46,750 bases of DNA from a virus: IMG/VR virus record IMGVR_UViG_3300023174_000264, positions 1 through 46,750 of that record; one strand, written 5' to 3'. Shown here one piece after another: positions 6,449 through 13,353 of this stretch; the stretch's first letter is position 1; every line of letters begins with the position of its first letter. The notes beneath the pieces were generated by a model. It had not been told where the DNA came from. It made no database searches and saw only the letters and a list, made by a program, of their open reading frames with translations. The position numbers and the translations under genes were made by a program.

Positions 6449-7480
6449 TTAGGCACTCTTCATACATGTTGTCTCACTCATGCGCTTCCAGTTATTAGGA
6501 AAGCTCTTGCGCAGGTCTGCAATCTTGAGCGCCATACGCAAGGATACCTCACGCAAACGATCTTTGTTGACATGCATGAACTCAATAATGTCGTCTTGTG
6601 CATACTCGTTAAAGTCGTAGTCTGCAAACAACACGCCATCTTTGGCAATCTGTTTGATGCGCAACAACTTGTCACGCATGGTGTCCAGGGTCAAGTCCAG
6701 GTAGTGACAACGTGACTGCAACGCATCCAGGTGATCCCGCAATTTTTGCGACTTCATTTGGTCAAATTTTAAATTTGTAATAAAGATAACACTACCTTTA
6801 AACTCAAAACGGTCTGGGATACCTTCACGGCGCAGAGCACTGGATTCTGACAACCAGGAGATAACACGTTTCTTGCTGGAGTCCAAGGCACCCTTGAGCA
6901 AGTTAAGGGCAACGTCATCTAACAAGATGCTGTCGCAGTCATCAAACACCACCACAGAGTTGGCGTCAGAAAACTTGTACAAGACTTGATATAGTCCAAT
7001 TGGTGTGGCACTTCCCTTGACTACCTCTGCACGGAGTCGTTTACTAGCAAGCTTGTCAAACAAGCAGGCCTTGTCAATCTCTTGCTCCACGCCAAAGCTC
7101 TTGCCCACACCTGGAGGACCGCTCACAATCATAGCACGGATGTCACCACTGACACAGGCTTTGGTCATGTCGTGCAGGATGTCAAATCTCTCACGAATAC
7201 GGTCCATTGCTTGCTCGTCGGTTTCCACCGGAGCAGTATGTTTAAATTCCACTACCTTGTTTTCTTTTACACTGGGCATATTATCTCCAACAATTTCAAT
7301 ATCTTGAATACCATCAACTTTGATGCGTACCACATCGTGTTCTGCGCCAAAGTAGCCATTGCTTTCTACTGTTACAAAGCCGCCTCGAGCACCTTGTGTG
7401 TAGTCTTTAACTAGTGTAAAAGTAACACCACGAACAGTTTGTTTGCGATAGTTACCGCTACGAACGAGTACTTGCGTCAT
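6449..7480 (-). CDS. AAA+ ATPase, 343 aa
   Basis: A roughly 75-residue N-terminal domain (MTQVLVRSGNYRKQTVRGVT) precedes an AAA+ module. Walker A is GPPGVGKS (121-128), Walker B VVVFDDCDSI with DDCD (180-183), followed by a sensor-1-like strand ending FITN (SVIFITNLKF) and arginines in the LQSRCHYLDL region. The C-terminal helical part resembles an AAA+ lid. It is not gp44: clamp-loader SRC and Zn features are absent and the N-terminal domain is different. The family occurs in several phage groups and its substrate is unknown to me. AGGAG lies 10 nt before the ATG. Two tandem sigma70 promoters imply strong early expression, and a terminator follows. Confidence 0.85.
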   Translation of the reverse strand: MTQVLVRSGNYRKQTVRGVTFTLVKDYTQGARGGFVTVESNGYFGAEHDVVRIKVDGIQDIEIVGDNMPSVKENKVVEFKHTAPVETDEQAMDRIRERFDILHDMTKACVSGDIRAMIVSGPPGVGKSFGVEQEIDKACLFDKLASKRLRAEVVKGSATPIGLYQVLYKFSDANSVVVFDDCDSILLDDVALNLLKGALDSSKKRVISWLSESSALRREGIPDRFEFKGSVIFITNLKFDQMKSQKLRDHLDALQSRCHYLDLTLDTMRDKLLRIKQIAKDGVLFADYDFNEYAQDDIIEFMHVNKDRLREVSLRMALKIADLRKSFPNNWKRMSETTCMKSA

Positions 7481-7513
7481 TGATCAGGCTCCTGTTTTGT
7501 TAACTTATGCTAT

Positions 7514-7542
7514 ATTATAGCAAACTGTGAATTACCGGTCAA
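7514..7542 (-). promoter_or_regulatory. Sigma70-like promoter, proximal of a tandem pair
   Basis: Minus strand: -35 TTGACC at 7542-7537, a 17-bp spacer, and perfect -10 TATAAT at 7519-7514. It reads into the AAA+ ATPase gene (ATG 7480), leaving a leader of about 27 nt that contains AGGAG. Confidence 0.8.
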
Positions 7543-7605
7543 CTATTAGTTGATCTTGTTGCAAACAATACAAAACTTGTATTCCTTGCTACTTATTATT
7601 CTATA

Positions 7606-7634
7606 ATTATAGCAAAAACCTATTTAATGGTCAA
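7606..7634 (-). promoter_or_regulatory. Sigma70-like promoter, distal of a tandem pair
   Basis: Minus strand: -35 TTGACC at 7634-7629, a 17-bp spacer, and perfect -10 TATAAT at 7611-7606, 92 bp upstream of an almost identical promoter. Both share TTTGCTATAAT, which suggests duplication of the promoter. Confidence 0.75.
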
Positions 7635-7655
7635 CCAGGATTTTTTGCCTATTTT

Positions 7656-7736
7656 TTAAGCAGTTTTTGGATGTTGTTTTTGTGCAACAAAAGAAAAACC
7701 CTACTACTAGTAGGGTTTGATAAGAAAACTGCTTAA
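7656..7736. repeat. 12-bp inverted repeat enclosing a terminator
   Basis: TTAAGCAGTTTT at 7656-7667 is the exact reverse complement of AAAACTGCTTAA at 7725-7736. The pair encloses the terminator at 7691-7718 and could form an outer stem around it in RNA from the 7748-8320 gene. It lies just upstream of the tandem AAA+ promoters. Confidence 0.6.
7691..7718 (-). terminator. Rho-independent terminator after the 7748-8320 gene
   Basis: Perfect 10-bp arms AAACCCTACT / AGTAGGGTTT (7696-7705, 7709-7718) around a 3-nt loop. On the minus strand the stem is followed by TTCTTTTG. It stops transcripts of the late beta-rich protein gene before the AAA+ promoters. Confidence 0.8.
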
Positions 7737-7747
7737 TTTTTAAGCGT

Positions 7748-8320
7748 TTATTCAACAGGTAGTGCCCTGTTAACTTTCTGTGTGCAAGTCAATGTGCTTT
7801 CGTTAGTAATTAAATATTGCCATCTACCAACTTGTGCAGGGTCGGTTGGATTTTTATCAGGAACCGTTACTCCGTTAATCTGAACGTTTTCTCTTCCATC
7901 GCCACCAGTAACAAAATTATCCACAGTCACAAAATTATCCACAGATGCCATTACAAAGGTTCTTCCTGGATCGTCAGCACTAAAAATTGGTCCAGCAGGA
8001 ATAGAGTCAGGATTGTTTTTGTCTGGCAAACGACTTGGATCTACTGTGTATACGTCGCCACCGTAATTAGCGGTAATTTTGCCCCAGAATAAATCACCAC
8101 CGGTCACAGTTAAAGTCAACGGAATTTCACCATATACAGAAGTGTCTGCTTCAAATGTAAACAGTTCCGATAGGCCGTCGTTGTTAGTCCCAGGAGTTGC
8201 CCCGGCTGATGCAGATACTGCGCCTGTAAATACTGCTTGATTGTTAAAATTTAACCTTACTATTACAGGTCCAACTGTAGTGAATGCGTTACCATAAAAT
8301 TTAAATGTGCGTGTAGCCAT
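7748..8320 (-). CDS. Beta-rich probable virion/decoration protein, 190 aa
   Basis: Starting MATRTFKFYGNAFTTVGPVI, it has alternating beta-strand patterns (VIVRLNFNNQAVFTGAV, EIPLTLTVTGGDLFWGKI) like small beta-sandwich or carbohydrate-binding modules. There is no signal peptide. A perfect late box TATAAATA is 21 nt upstream of the ATG with AGGAG between, and a strong terminator follows, so it is a monocistronic late gene. This fits a virion surface or decoration protein, by inference. Residues VDNFVT are tandemly repeated because of an 18-bp duplication. The exact family is not recognised. Confidence 0.65.
   Translation of the reverse strand: MATRTFKFYGNAFTTVGPVIVRLNFNNQAVFTGAVSASAGATPGTNNDGLSELFTFEADTSVYGEIPLTLTVTGGDLFWGKITANYGGDVYTVDPSRLPDKNNPDSIPAGPIFSADDPGRTFVMASVDNFVTVDNFVTGGDGRENVQINGVTVPDKNPTDPAQVGRWQYLITNESTLTCTQKVNRALPVE
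7911..7944. repeat. Tandem 18-bp repeat carrying two TTATCCACA sequences
   Basis: ACAAAATTATCCACAG occurs at 7911-7926 and again at 7929-7944, separated by TC. It encodes the repeated VDNFVT in the beta-rich protein. Each copy contains TTATCCACA (7917-7925 and 7935-7943), identical to the E. coli high-affinity DnaA box. Confidence 0.8.
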
Positions 8321-8340
8321 TGTGTTATCTCCTATTGCAG

Positions 8341-9060
8341 TTATTTATACCGGATCCAAAACTTCTGCACAACCGGATCGGTAATTTCGTGAGGTTTGGG
8401 ATTTCCGTGAAAAATAGCAATACGTGTTGTGGGATCTAATAATGTGCCTGCACCAGGACGACGATATTTTCTTGTTTTAAAGTCAAGACCTCCGTCCAGT
8501 AATTGCCAACGCCAGCTTTTGATTAAATTACTGTCAAAGAACCGTATATCCTTTGGGTTTAATGTTGCTGACAAATAGTCCTGATCACCTGGATATTTTC
8601 TTATTAAGTCTGCCAGATTTTGCTTTAAAAAGTCATCCCAGATATAGCTAAATTTAACTGTGTCCCAAAGCATTAAACTTGAGTTAATTCCTGCCCAATC
8701 TCGCCACAGGTATTTAAAATCTTTAATTGTCCAAAAATACTTGCTACTATCGCTCCATAAACAGTCTATGTTTTCAAATATAACCGTGTCAAGATCTAAG
8801 TACAACATTCTGCCCTGAAAATGTTCTGGGTTAAAAAGTTGTAACTTGTACCACCAACTTTGTCTAGGTCCAGAAACTCCTGGCCAATCTATTAATTCGT
8901 GTTTGATAAAAGGTGGCGGTACACCACGAAAAGCTTCTGTGTAAACATGAAATCGCACGTCCATGCTGACGTTTCTACAAATCATATGATATAAAGTATC
9001 AACATAGGACCAGTTATATTTGTCTCCATGTATCAAACATGCGCAGTCAATTGTGGTCAT
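8341..9060 (-). CDS. GT-A glycosyltransferase (GT8-like), 239 aa
   Basis: A GT-A-type transferase with a DxD-like metal/nucleotide-sugar motif in GRMLYLDLDTVIFENID (about residues 85-100), an aromatic acceptor-side region (WSDSSKYFWTIKDF) and a C-terminal IAIFHGNPKPHE reminiscent of the GT8 HxxGxxKP metal-binding motif. It would act in the host cytoplasm, transferring a sugar from a nucleotide donor to a glycan or protein. The start overlaps the end of the GT17-like gene (ATGA). It is one of four DxD glycosyltransferases in the cassette (also 11867, 14309 and 15010). Donor and acceptor are unknown. Confidence 0.75.
   Translation of the reverse strand: MTTIDCACLIHGDKYNWSYVDTLYHMICRNVSMDVRFHVYTEAFRGVPPPFIKHELIDWPGVSGPRQSWWYKLQLFNPEHFQGRMLYLDLDTVIFENIDCLWSDSSKYFWTIKDFKYLWRDWAGINSSLMLWDTVKFSYIWDDFLKQNLADLIRKYPGDQDYLSATLNPKDIRFFDSNLIKSWRWQLLDGGLDFKTRKYRRPGAGTLLDPTTRIAIFHGNPKPHEITDPVVQKFWIRYK
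8342..8349 (-). promoter_or_regulatory. T4-late-type promoter box TATAAATA
   Basis: Perfect TATAAATA on the minus strand, 21 nt upstream of ATG 8320 with an AGGAG ribosome-binding site (8333-8329) between. This is a textbook T4 late arrangement. It overlaps the end of the 8341-9060 gene. Confidence 0.75.
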
Positions 9061-9848
9061 AAAGGTGGGTTATGCCAAAAGTGTGGATATTGTTGTAATA
9101 CCTGTTGTACCAGTGCAGGATACACAGTTGAGACAACATGGGTAGTACACTTATGATTGATAGCTGATATTGTGTCTAACTGTTTAAAAGCATGCAATAC
9201 TTGCTCAGGATCTCTGTGTTGACTTTCTATACAACTAACCACTTTATTTTTTATTAGATCATCACTGCCCATCCAGGTCCAGTGCCAGCCAACTGATTCA
9301 TCTAGACCAACACAATGACTACGGTTTTTTCTTTTAACTACTGCTAGATTGCCTTTGTACAAGTCATGCGGTGTTTCAAACATACCACGCCTGGCAACCA
9401 CACTACCTTTCCATCCACGATCTGCACGTTGGTCAACTCGGTACATATACATATCAAATCCACAACTTACTGGCCTATTATGTTGATCCATTTGATTAAC
9501 AATTTTACTCCACTTGGTTGGATCAATGACCTCGTCGAGATCTCCGTGAATAACAATATCATCTGAATTGCAACTGCCAAGTGCAGTTTTAAATCCCTGT
9601 CTCATTGCCGTTTCGCAAATCAGGTTAGTCTGATCAGCAGTTAGTGGTAATCGAATTACTTGTATTCTGTCTGAGTATTTGTCATTGTACTTTTTTAAAT
9701 TGTCAGTCAAGTAATAGGGCTTTTCAATACCACTAAATGTTCTACTTGCTTCTAAAACTATCCAGCGATCTACATAGTGGTCGGTAATTGCTAGATGTAT
9801 GTCTAGCATGTCAAATTCGTTGTTAAACAATAAGGTGTCAATGACCAT
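9057..9848 (-). CDS. GT17-family glycosyltransferase, 263 aa
   Basis: This matches family GT17 (type enzyme: beta-1,4-mannosyl-glycoprotein beta-1,4-GlcNAc transferase). The opening DTLLFNNEFDMLDIHL, then VDRWIVLEASRTFSGIEKP, a DLDE motif at about 103-106 (HGDLDEVIDP), and an H/W-rich C-terminal part (GWHWTWMG) are in order and full length. The eukaryotic enzyme is a Golgi protein with a membrane anchor. Here no membrane segment is present, as in other phage and bacterial members. It lies in an operon with two methyltransferases upstream. The sugar and acceptor are unknown. Confidence 0.8.
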   Translation of the reverse strand: MVIDTLLFNNEFDMLDIHLAITDHYVDRWIVLEASRTFSGIEKPYYLTDNLKKYNDKYSDRIQVIRLPLTADQTNLICETAMRQGFKTALGSCNSDDIVIHGDLDEVIDPTKWSKIVNQMDQHNRPVSCGFDMYMYRVDQRADRGWKGSVVARRGMFETPHDLYKGNLAVVKRKNRSHCVGLDESVGWHWTWMGSDDLIKNKVVSCIESQHRDPEQVLHAFKQLDTISAINHKCTTHVVSTVYPALVQQVLQQYPHFWHNPPL

Positions 9849-9849
9849 T

Positions 9850-10488
9850 TTAAAACTTATAAATTATTTGATATTCATCGTACACAGGATGTTTACCTTT
9901 TGATTCAAGATATTCAACAATTCTACGACCTTTGCCAGTTCTTAGATTTGTGTTTTTGAATCTGCTGTTGTCATCTATTGCCACAATGCATCCTGATTTT
10001 AAGTAAGATTCGATTACTTTAAATTCGTTTAAATGGTGCTCGGCGCTGTCCTTATCATTTTCCCACTTGACGTCCCACGAATCTAAGTAAAACAAATCAA
10101 CCATGGATAAATCAGACTGTTCGCTCAACCAAGTTACGCTGTCACTGCATGTGACTTTGAAATTTTTTGACAGTATTGCTGTTGATGCTGAGGCACAGGC
10201 ACCCGGGTCAATATCCACTGACCTCACGGACCCGTTGTGCATATCTACAAATTCAGTGAATAATTTTGCACTCTGACCGTCTTTCCAGTTGCCCGGATTT
10301 CGTAGAGTGCCAGTTTCAATTATGTGGTACTGATCTTGACTACGATTTACTAGTTCAGCAAACATAATGTTGAATCCGTGTGCTCGTTGATATAGTCCAT
10401 CAACTAACCCTCGCTTTATTGCGCTAACACGTGGATTTAATAAATTGTAATAATTTTTTCGGTAAAACTCTAACCAGTCTTGTTTCAT
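9850..10488 (-). CDS. SAM-dependent methyltransferase (class I), 212 aa
   Basis: Motif I is HIIETGTLRNPGNWKDGQS, motif II is VRSVDIDPGA with an acidic residue ending the strand, and VDLFYLDSWDV supplies the central strand. GCIVAIDDNSRF near residue 165 is as in Methyltransf_24-type enzymes that bind a metal near the acceptor. TTTAAATA lies 4 nt before the ATG and no Shine-Dalgarno is evident. The neighbours are another Methyltransf_24-like gene and the GT17 enzyme, so methylation of a sugar is the likely role. The substrate is not determinable. Confidence 0.75.
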   Translation of the reverse strand: MKQDWLEFYRKNYYNLLNPRVSAIKRGLVDGLYQRAHGFNIMFAELVNRSQDQYHIIETGTLRNPGNWKDGQSAKLFTEFVDMHNGSVRSVDIDPGACASASTAILSKNFKVTCSDSVTWLSEQSDLSMVDLFYLDSWDVKWENDKDSAEHHLNEFKVIESYLKSGCIVAIDDNSRFKNTNLRTGKGRRIVEYLESKGKHPVYDEYQIIYKF

Positions 10489-10495
10489 TCTTTAT

Positions 10496-11077
10496 TTAAA
10501 GTAAATTGTTATCAGCTGTTGGTTTTGTAACCAACCAACAACGGCCTGATCTGTGTACTTTTATATTCATTGGTCCAAAAAAATCCCAAACGGCCTGTTG
10601 AACTCCTGGGTAACCTTTTGTGTAGTCATCACCGGCAAACATAGAACCTGGGCGCATTTTTGGCCACCAGGCAGTGAGATCTTTTGTTACTGCTTCATAG
10701 CTGTGGCCAGCATCCACGTAACAAAAGTCTACAGATTGATCTTGAAATTGGTTGGCTGCGTTCCAACTCATCATGGTCAACATAGTGATTGAATCTATCA
10801 CTGGTTCGATATTTTTACGGAAAATATTTTCCATGTTCTGCACTACACCTTGATCGTATGCTATATCAGACTCACCTTTCCAACTGTCTACACAATAAAA
10901 TTCACCTAACTTGTCTTGATTGATTAACTCAACCACGCAATATGCCGCACTACGCCCTGTCCAAGATCCTAGCTCAACCCAGGTGCCGTTTTTAGGGAAT
11001 TGTTCTAACACAAGGTCAAGCATGACTGTGTTTCTAACGCTCATAAATCCGTCTATGCCTTGATAAAAGTGGTCCAT
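10496..11077 (-). CDS. SAM-dependent methyltransferase (Methyltransf_24-like), 193 aa
   Basis: TWVELGSWTGRSAAYCV is motif I, EFYCVDSWKGE motif II, and VDFCYVDAGHSYEAVTKDL carries the Asp/His pair typical of Methyltransf_24 and related O-methyltransferase-like proteins. GSMFAGDDYTKGYPGV follows, as in that family. ATG 11077 (MDHFYQGIDG) is chosen. The 25-residue extension to 11152 would run over the divergent control region and the start of the plus-strand operon. GGTAAATA lies 4 nt before this ATG. Likely substrate: a glycan or sugar, by context. Confidence 0.75.
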   Translation of the reverse strand: MDHFYQGIDGFMSVRNTVMLDLVLEQFPKNGTWVELGSWTGRSAAYCVVELINQDKLGEFYCVDSWKGESDIAYDQGVVQNMENIFRKNIEPVIDSITMLTMMSWNAANQFQDQSVDFCYVDAGHSYEAVTKDLTAWWPKMRPGSMFAGDDYTKGYPGVQQAVWDFFGPMNIKVHRSGRCWLVTKPTADNNLL

Positions 11078-11081
11078 ATTA

Positions 11082-11089
11082 TATTTACC
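11082..11089 (-). promoter_or_regulatory. Late-type box GGTAAATA, 4 nt before the start codon
   Basis: Minus strand GGTAAATA at 11089-11082, followed by TAAT and the ATG at 11077. With T4-type initiation a few nt after the box, the transcript would have essentially no leader. A mirror-image box for the divergent gene is at 11102-11109. Confidence 0.45.
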
Positions 11090-11101
11090 ATAATATACGT
11101 A

Positions 11102-11109
11102 GATAAATA
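11102..11109 (+). promoter_or_regulatory. Late-type box GATAAATA, 5 nt before the start codon
   Basis: Plus strand GATAAATA at 11102-11109, followed by TTTCT and the ATG at 11115. It is the rightward half of a symmetric divergent promoter pair separated by 12 bp and would drive the five-gene plus-strand operon. Confidence 0.45.
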
Positions 11110-11114
11110 TTTCT

Positions 11115-11870
11115 ATGAAAATCGTACTTGTTACAGGTGGGTTTGATCCCATACACTCCGGGCACCTTGCTTACTTTCAGTCGGCAAAACAATTAGGTGA
11201 CAAACTAATTGTCGGACTTAACTCAGACGCATGGCTTACTCGTAAAAAAGGTAGGCCTTTTATGCCCATGAGTGAACGTTTTGCACTAATTGGTGCGTTA
11301 AGCATTGTAGACGAAGTTGTGGTTTACAACGATGATGATAACTCCAGTTGCAATGCAATTCAGTTGATCAAACAACGCTACCCCGGTGAACAAATTGTGT
11401 TTGCCAATGGTGGCGATCGCACCCGAGACAACATTCCCGAAATGATATTTGACGATGTTGAATTTGCGTTTGGGGTAGGCGGTGAAAACAAAATGAACTC
11501 TAGTTCATGGATCCTTGAGGATTGGAAGAAACCCCGGACCACCCGCGCCTGGGGATACTATCGTGTGTTACACGAAGTGGGTGCAAACACCAAACTCAAA
11601 GAGCTAACTGTTACGCCCAAGACATGTTTGAGCATGCAACGTCATGACCAACGTGCGGAGTTTTGGTTTGTTGCCGAAGGTGAAGCCGCTGTTTATACAC
11701 TAGACTCTGGTAGTGATCACGATTTAGTTGGCACATATGGTCTGCATGAATATGTGTTTATTGACAAAGGACAATGGCACATGCTATGCAACGAAACAAA
11801 TCAGCCATTAAAATTAATTGAAATTCAGTACGGTGAGAACTGCATTGAAGAGGATATTGAAAGAAAATGA
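11115..11870 (+). CDS. Cytidylyltransferase-like domain fused to a mannose-6-phosphate isomerase-type cupin, 251 aa
   Basis: Residues 1-140 form a nucleotidyltransferase of the HxGH class. GGFDPIHSGHL carries HSGH at 14-17, with GLNSDAWLTRKKGRP after it and a weak NSSSW in place of the usual ISxTxxR. It resembles glycerol-3-phosphate cytidylyltransferase and HldE/RfaE2 domains. Residues 141-251 match the type II phosphomannose isomerase cupin: TTRAWGYYRVL, LSMQRHDQRAEFWFV with metal-ligand-type Q175, H177 and E182, H222, and IEIQYGENCIEEDI. In bacteria this cupin is normally fused to mannose-1-phosphate guanylyltransferase, so the partner here is different. It is the first gene of the plus-strand operon and overlaps the next gene by ATGA. 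It probably makes an activated sugar or polyol for the cassette. Confidence 0.85.
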   Translation: MKIVLVTGGFDPIHSGHLAYFQSAKQLGDKLIVGLNSDAWLTRKKGRPFMPMSERFALIGALSIVDEVVVYNDDDNSSCNAIQLIKQRYPGEQIVFANGGDRTRDNIPEMIFDDVEFAFGVGGENKMNSSSWILEDWKKPRTTRAWGYYRVLHEVGANTKLKELTVTPKTCLSMQRHDQRAEFWFVAEGEAAVYTLDSGSDHDLVGTYGLHEYVFIDKGQWHMLCNETNQPLKLIEIQYGENCIEEDIERK

Positions 11871-12544
11871 TTCCAATTTTTATAGGGTATGACCCTAGAG
11901 AAGCAATTGCATTTCATACCTGTTCTAATAGTATTATTAGACATGCAACACAACCAGTGCAGATTATTCCATTGGCATTAAACCTATTTAAAGACTACAA
12001 AGAAACACACACAGATGGCAGCAATCAATTTATCTATAGTAGATTTCTTGTGCCGCACTTGATGCAATTCAATGGATGGGCTATTTTTATAGACGGTGAT
12101 ATGGTTGTGCGTGACGACATTACTAAATTGTGGGAATTACAAAACCCCTATAAGGATGTATTGGTAGTCAAGCATGATTATAAAACAAAAATGTCTGAGA
12201 AATACCTTGGTTCAAAGAATGAAGACTATCCTAGAAAAAATTGGAGTAGTGTTATTTTATGGAACTGTAATAGCTTTCCTAATCGTAAACTAACACCAGA
12301 ATTTATACAAAAAGCCACAGGAGCCGAACTGCATCGATTTACCTGGATTGATGATAAACGCCTTGGTGAACTGCCACCTGAATGGAATTGGTTGCCCGAT
12401 GAATACGGGCCAAACCCCGCGGCCAAGCTCTTGCACTATACCTTGGGCACTCCATGCTTCCACGAGTTTGCTGACACACCACAAGGCAACGAGTGGCACA
12501 GAGAACGCATACTCACTGAGTATTGTTTACAAAGGACACTATAA
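11867..12544 (+). CDS. GT-A glycosyltransferase, 225 aa
   Basis: It starts PIFIGYDPREAIAFHTCSNS, the opening typical of a bacterial glycosyltransferase group often annotated as GT8-like. The metal site is in WAIFIDGDMVVRDDI (DGD, about residues 74-76). The C-terminal part ends in LLHYTLGTPCFHEFADTP, a His/Gly segment usual for this group. The start overlaps the preceding stop (ATGA), and its stop overlaps the next start (TAATG), giving tight coupling in the operon. It would transfer a sugar in the cytoplasm; donor and acceptor are unknown. Confidence 0.8.
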   Translation: MIPIFIGYDPREAIAFHTCSNSIIRHATQPVQIIPLALNLFKDYKETHTDGSNQFIYSRFLVPHLMQFNGWAIFIDGDMVVRDDITKLWELQNPYKDVLVVKHDYKTKMSEKYLGSKNEDYPRKNWSSVILWNCNSFPNRKLTPEFIQKATGAELHRFTWIDDKRLGELPPEWNWLPDEYGPNPAAKLLHYTLGTPCFHEFADTPQGNEWHRERILTEYCLQRTL

Positions 12545-13353
12545 TGGGTAAGTGGTTATTTCTTAGCAAGAATGGCAAGGATGAATATATCAATATGTTT
12601 GCCGCGGGTTGTGGTGGGGAGATAACCAACTCCGACGACTTTGATTATTATTATGATGTATTAGTTGATGATAGACCCGTAGTACTGCGTGGAATTTTAA
12701 AACATAAAATTATGCGCAGTTGCTGGGAAGATAATAAAACATTCTATTACATGGACAGTGGCTACTTTGGTAATCAACCCGGGCACCAGAATCCCCAAGG
12801 ATGGAAGCTTTGGCACAGAATTGTAAAGAATGATCTTCAACACAACGAAATAGTTCCTAGGCCCGGTGATAGATGGAAAAAACTTCGAATTGACCTGGGT
12901 CCAAGAAGACATGGAAAAACAATAATTGTTGCGGCCCCCGATGAAAAACCTTGCAAGTTTTATGGAATTGATTTAGAAACCTGGCTCATTGAAACTGTGG
13001 AAACTTTAAAAAAATACACAGACCGGCCAATTATTATCAGACAACGTGAGCCAAAAAGAATAGACCGTGTACAATTGAATCCATTATCTGCTATTTTGTC
13101 AAGAGATGTACATGCATTAGTAACATTTAACAGCGTTGCAGCCACAGAAGCAGTCATGCAGGGAATTCCAGCATTTGTGTTGGCTCCATCAAATGCGGCA
13201 ACGCCGGTTGGCAACACAGATCTGAGTAAGATCGAAACACCTTACTACCCCGATACAGATAAACTTCATGCCTGGGCTCATCATCTTGCATACGGACAGT
13301 TTCATGTGGATGAGTTACGAAATGGTACTGCATATAGGATTTTAACAACATGA
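12544..13353 (+). CDS. Capsule-synthesis-like glycosyltransferase paralogue A, 269 aa
   Basis: The C-terminal half is shared with the proteins at 13350 and 17213. It contains LKKYTDRPIIIRQREPK, then VHALVTFNSVAATEAVMQGIPAFV, then LSKIETPYYPD and an H/W-rich end. The T-NS--A-EA---G-P-F pattern is that of KpsC/KpsS-type capsule polysaccharide proteins and other GT-B enzymes, where it forms part of the donor site. The N-terminal half (MGKWLFLSKNGKDEYINMF) is shorter and different. ATG 12544 was chosen because it overlaps the upstream stop (TAATG). Probable surface-sugar transferase; the activity is not certain. Confidence 0.65.
   Translation: MGKWLFLSKNGKDEYINMFAAGCGGEITNSDDFDYYYDVLVDDRPVVLRGILKHKIMRSCWEDNKTFYYMDSGYFGNQPGHQNPQGWKLWHRIVKNDLQHNEIVPRPGDRWKKLRIDLGPRRHGKTIIVAAPDEKPCKFYGIDLETWLIETVETLKKYTDRPIIIRQREPKRIDRVQLNPLSAILSRDVHALVTFNSVAATEAVMQGIPAFVLAPSNAATPVGNTDLSKIETPYYPDTDKLHAWAHHLAYGQFHVDELRNGTAYRILTT

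Noticed and set aside
6449-7480. Reading the AAA+ ATPase as clamp-loader gp44
   Set aside because: No clamp-loader SRC motif or zinc module, and a distinct 75-residue N-terminal domain; only the generic AAA+ Walker motifs agree.
11078-11152. 25-residue N-terminal extension of the methyltransferase ending at 11077
   Set aside because: It would overlap the divergent operon start and both late-type boxes; motif spacing fits ATG 11077.
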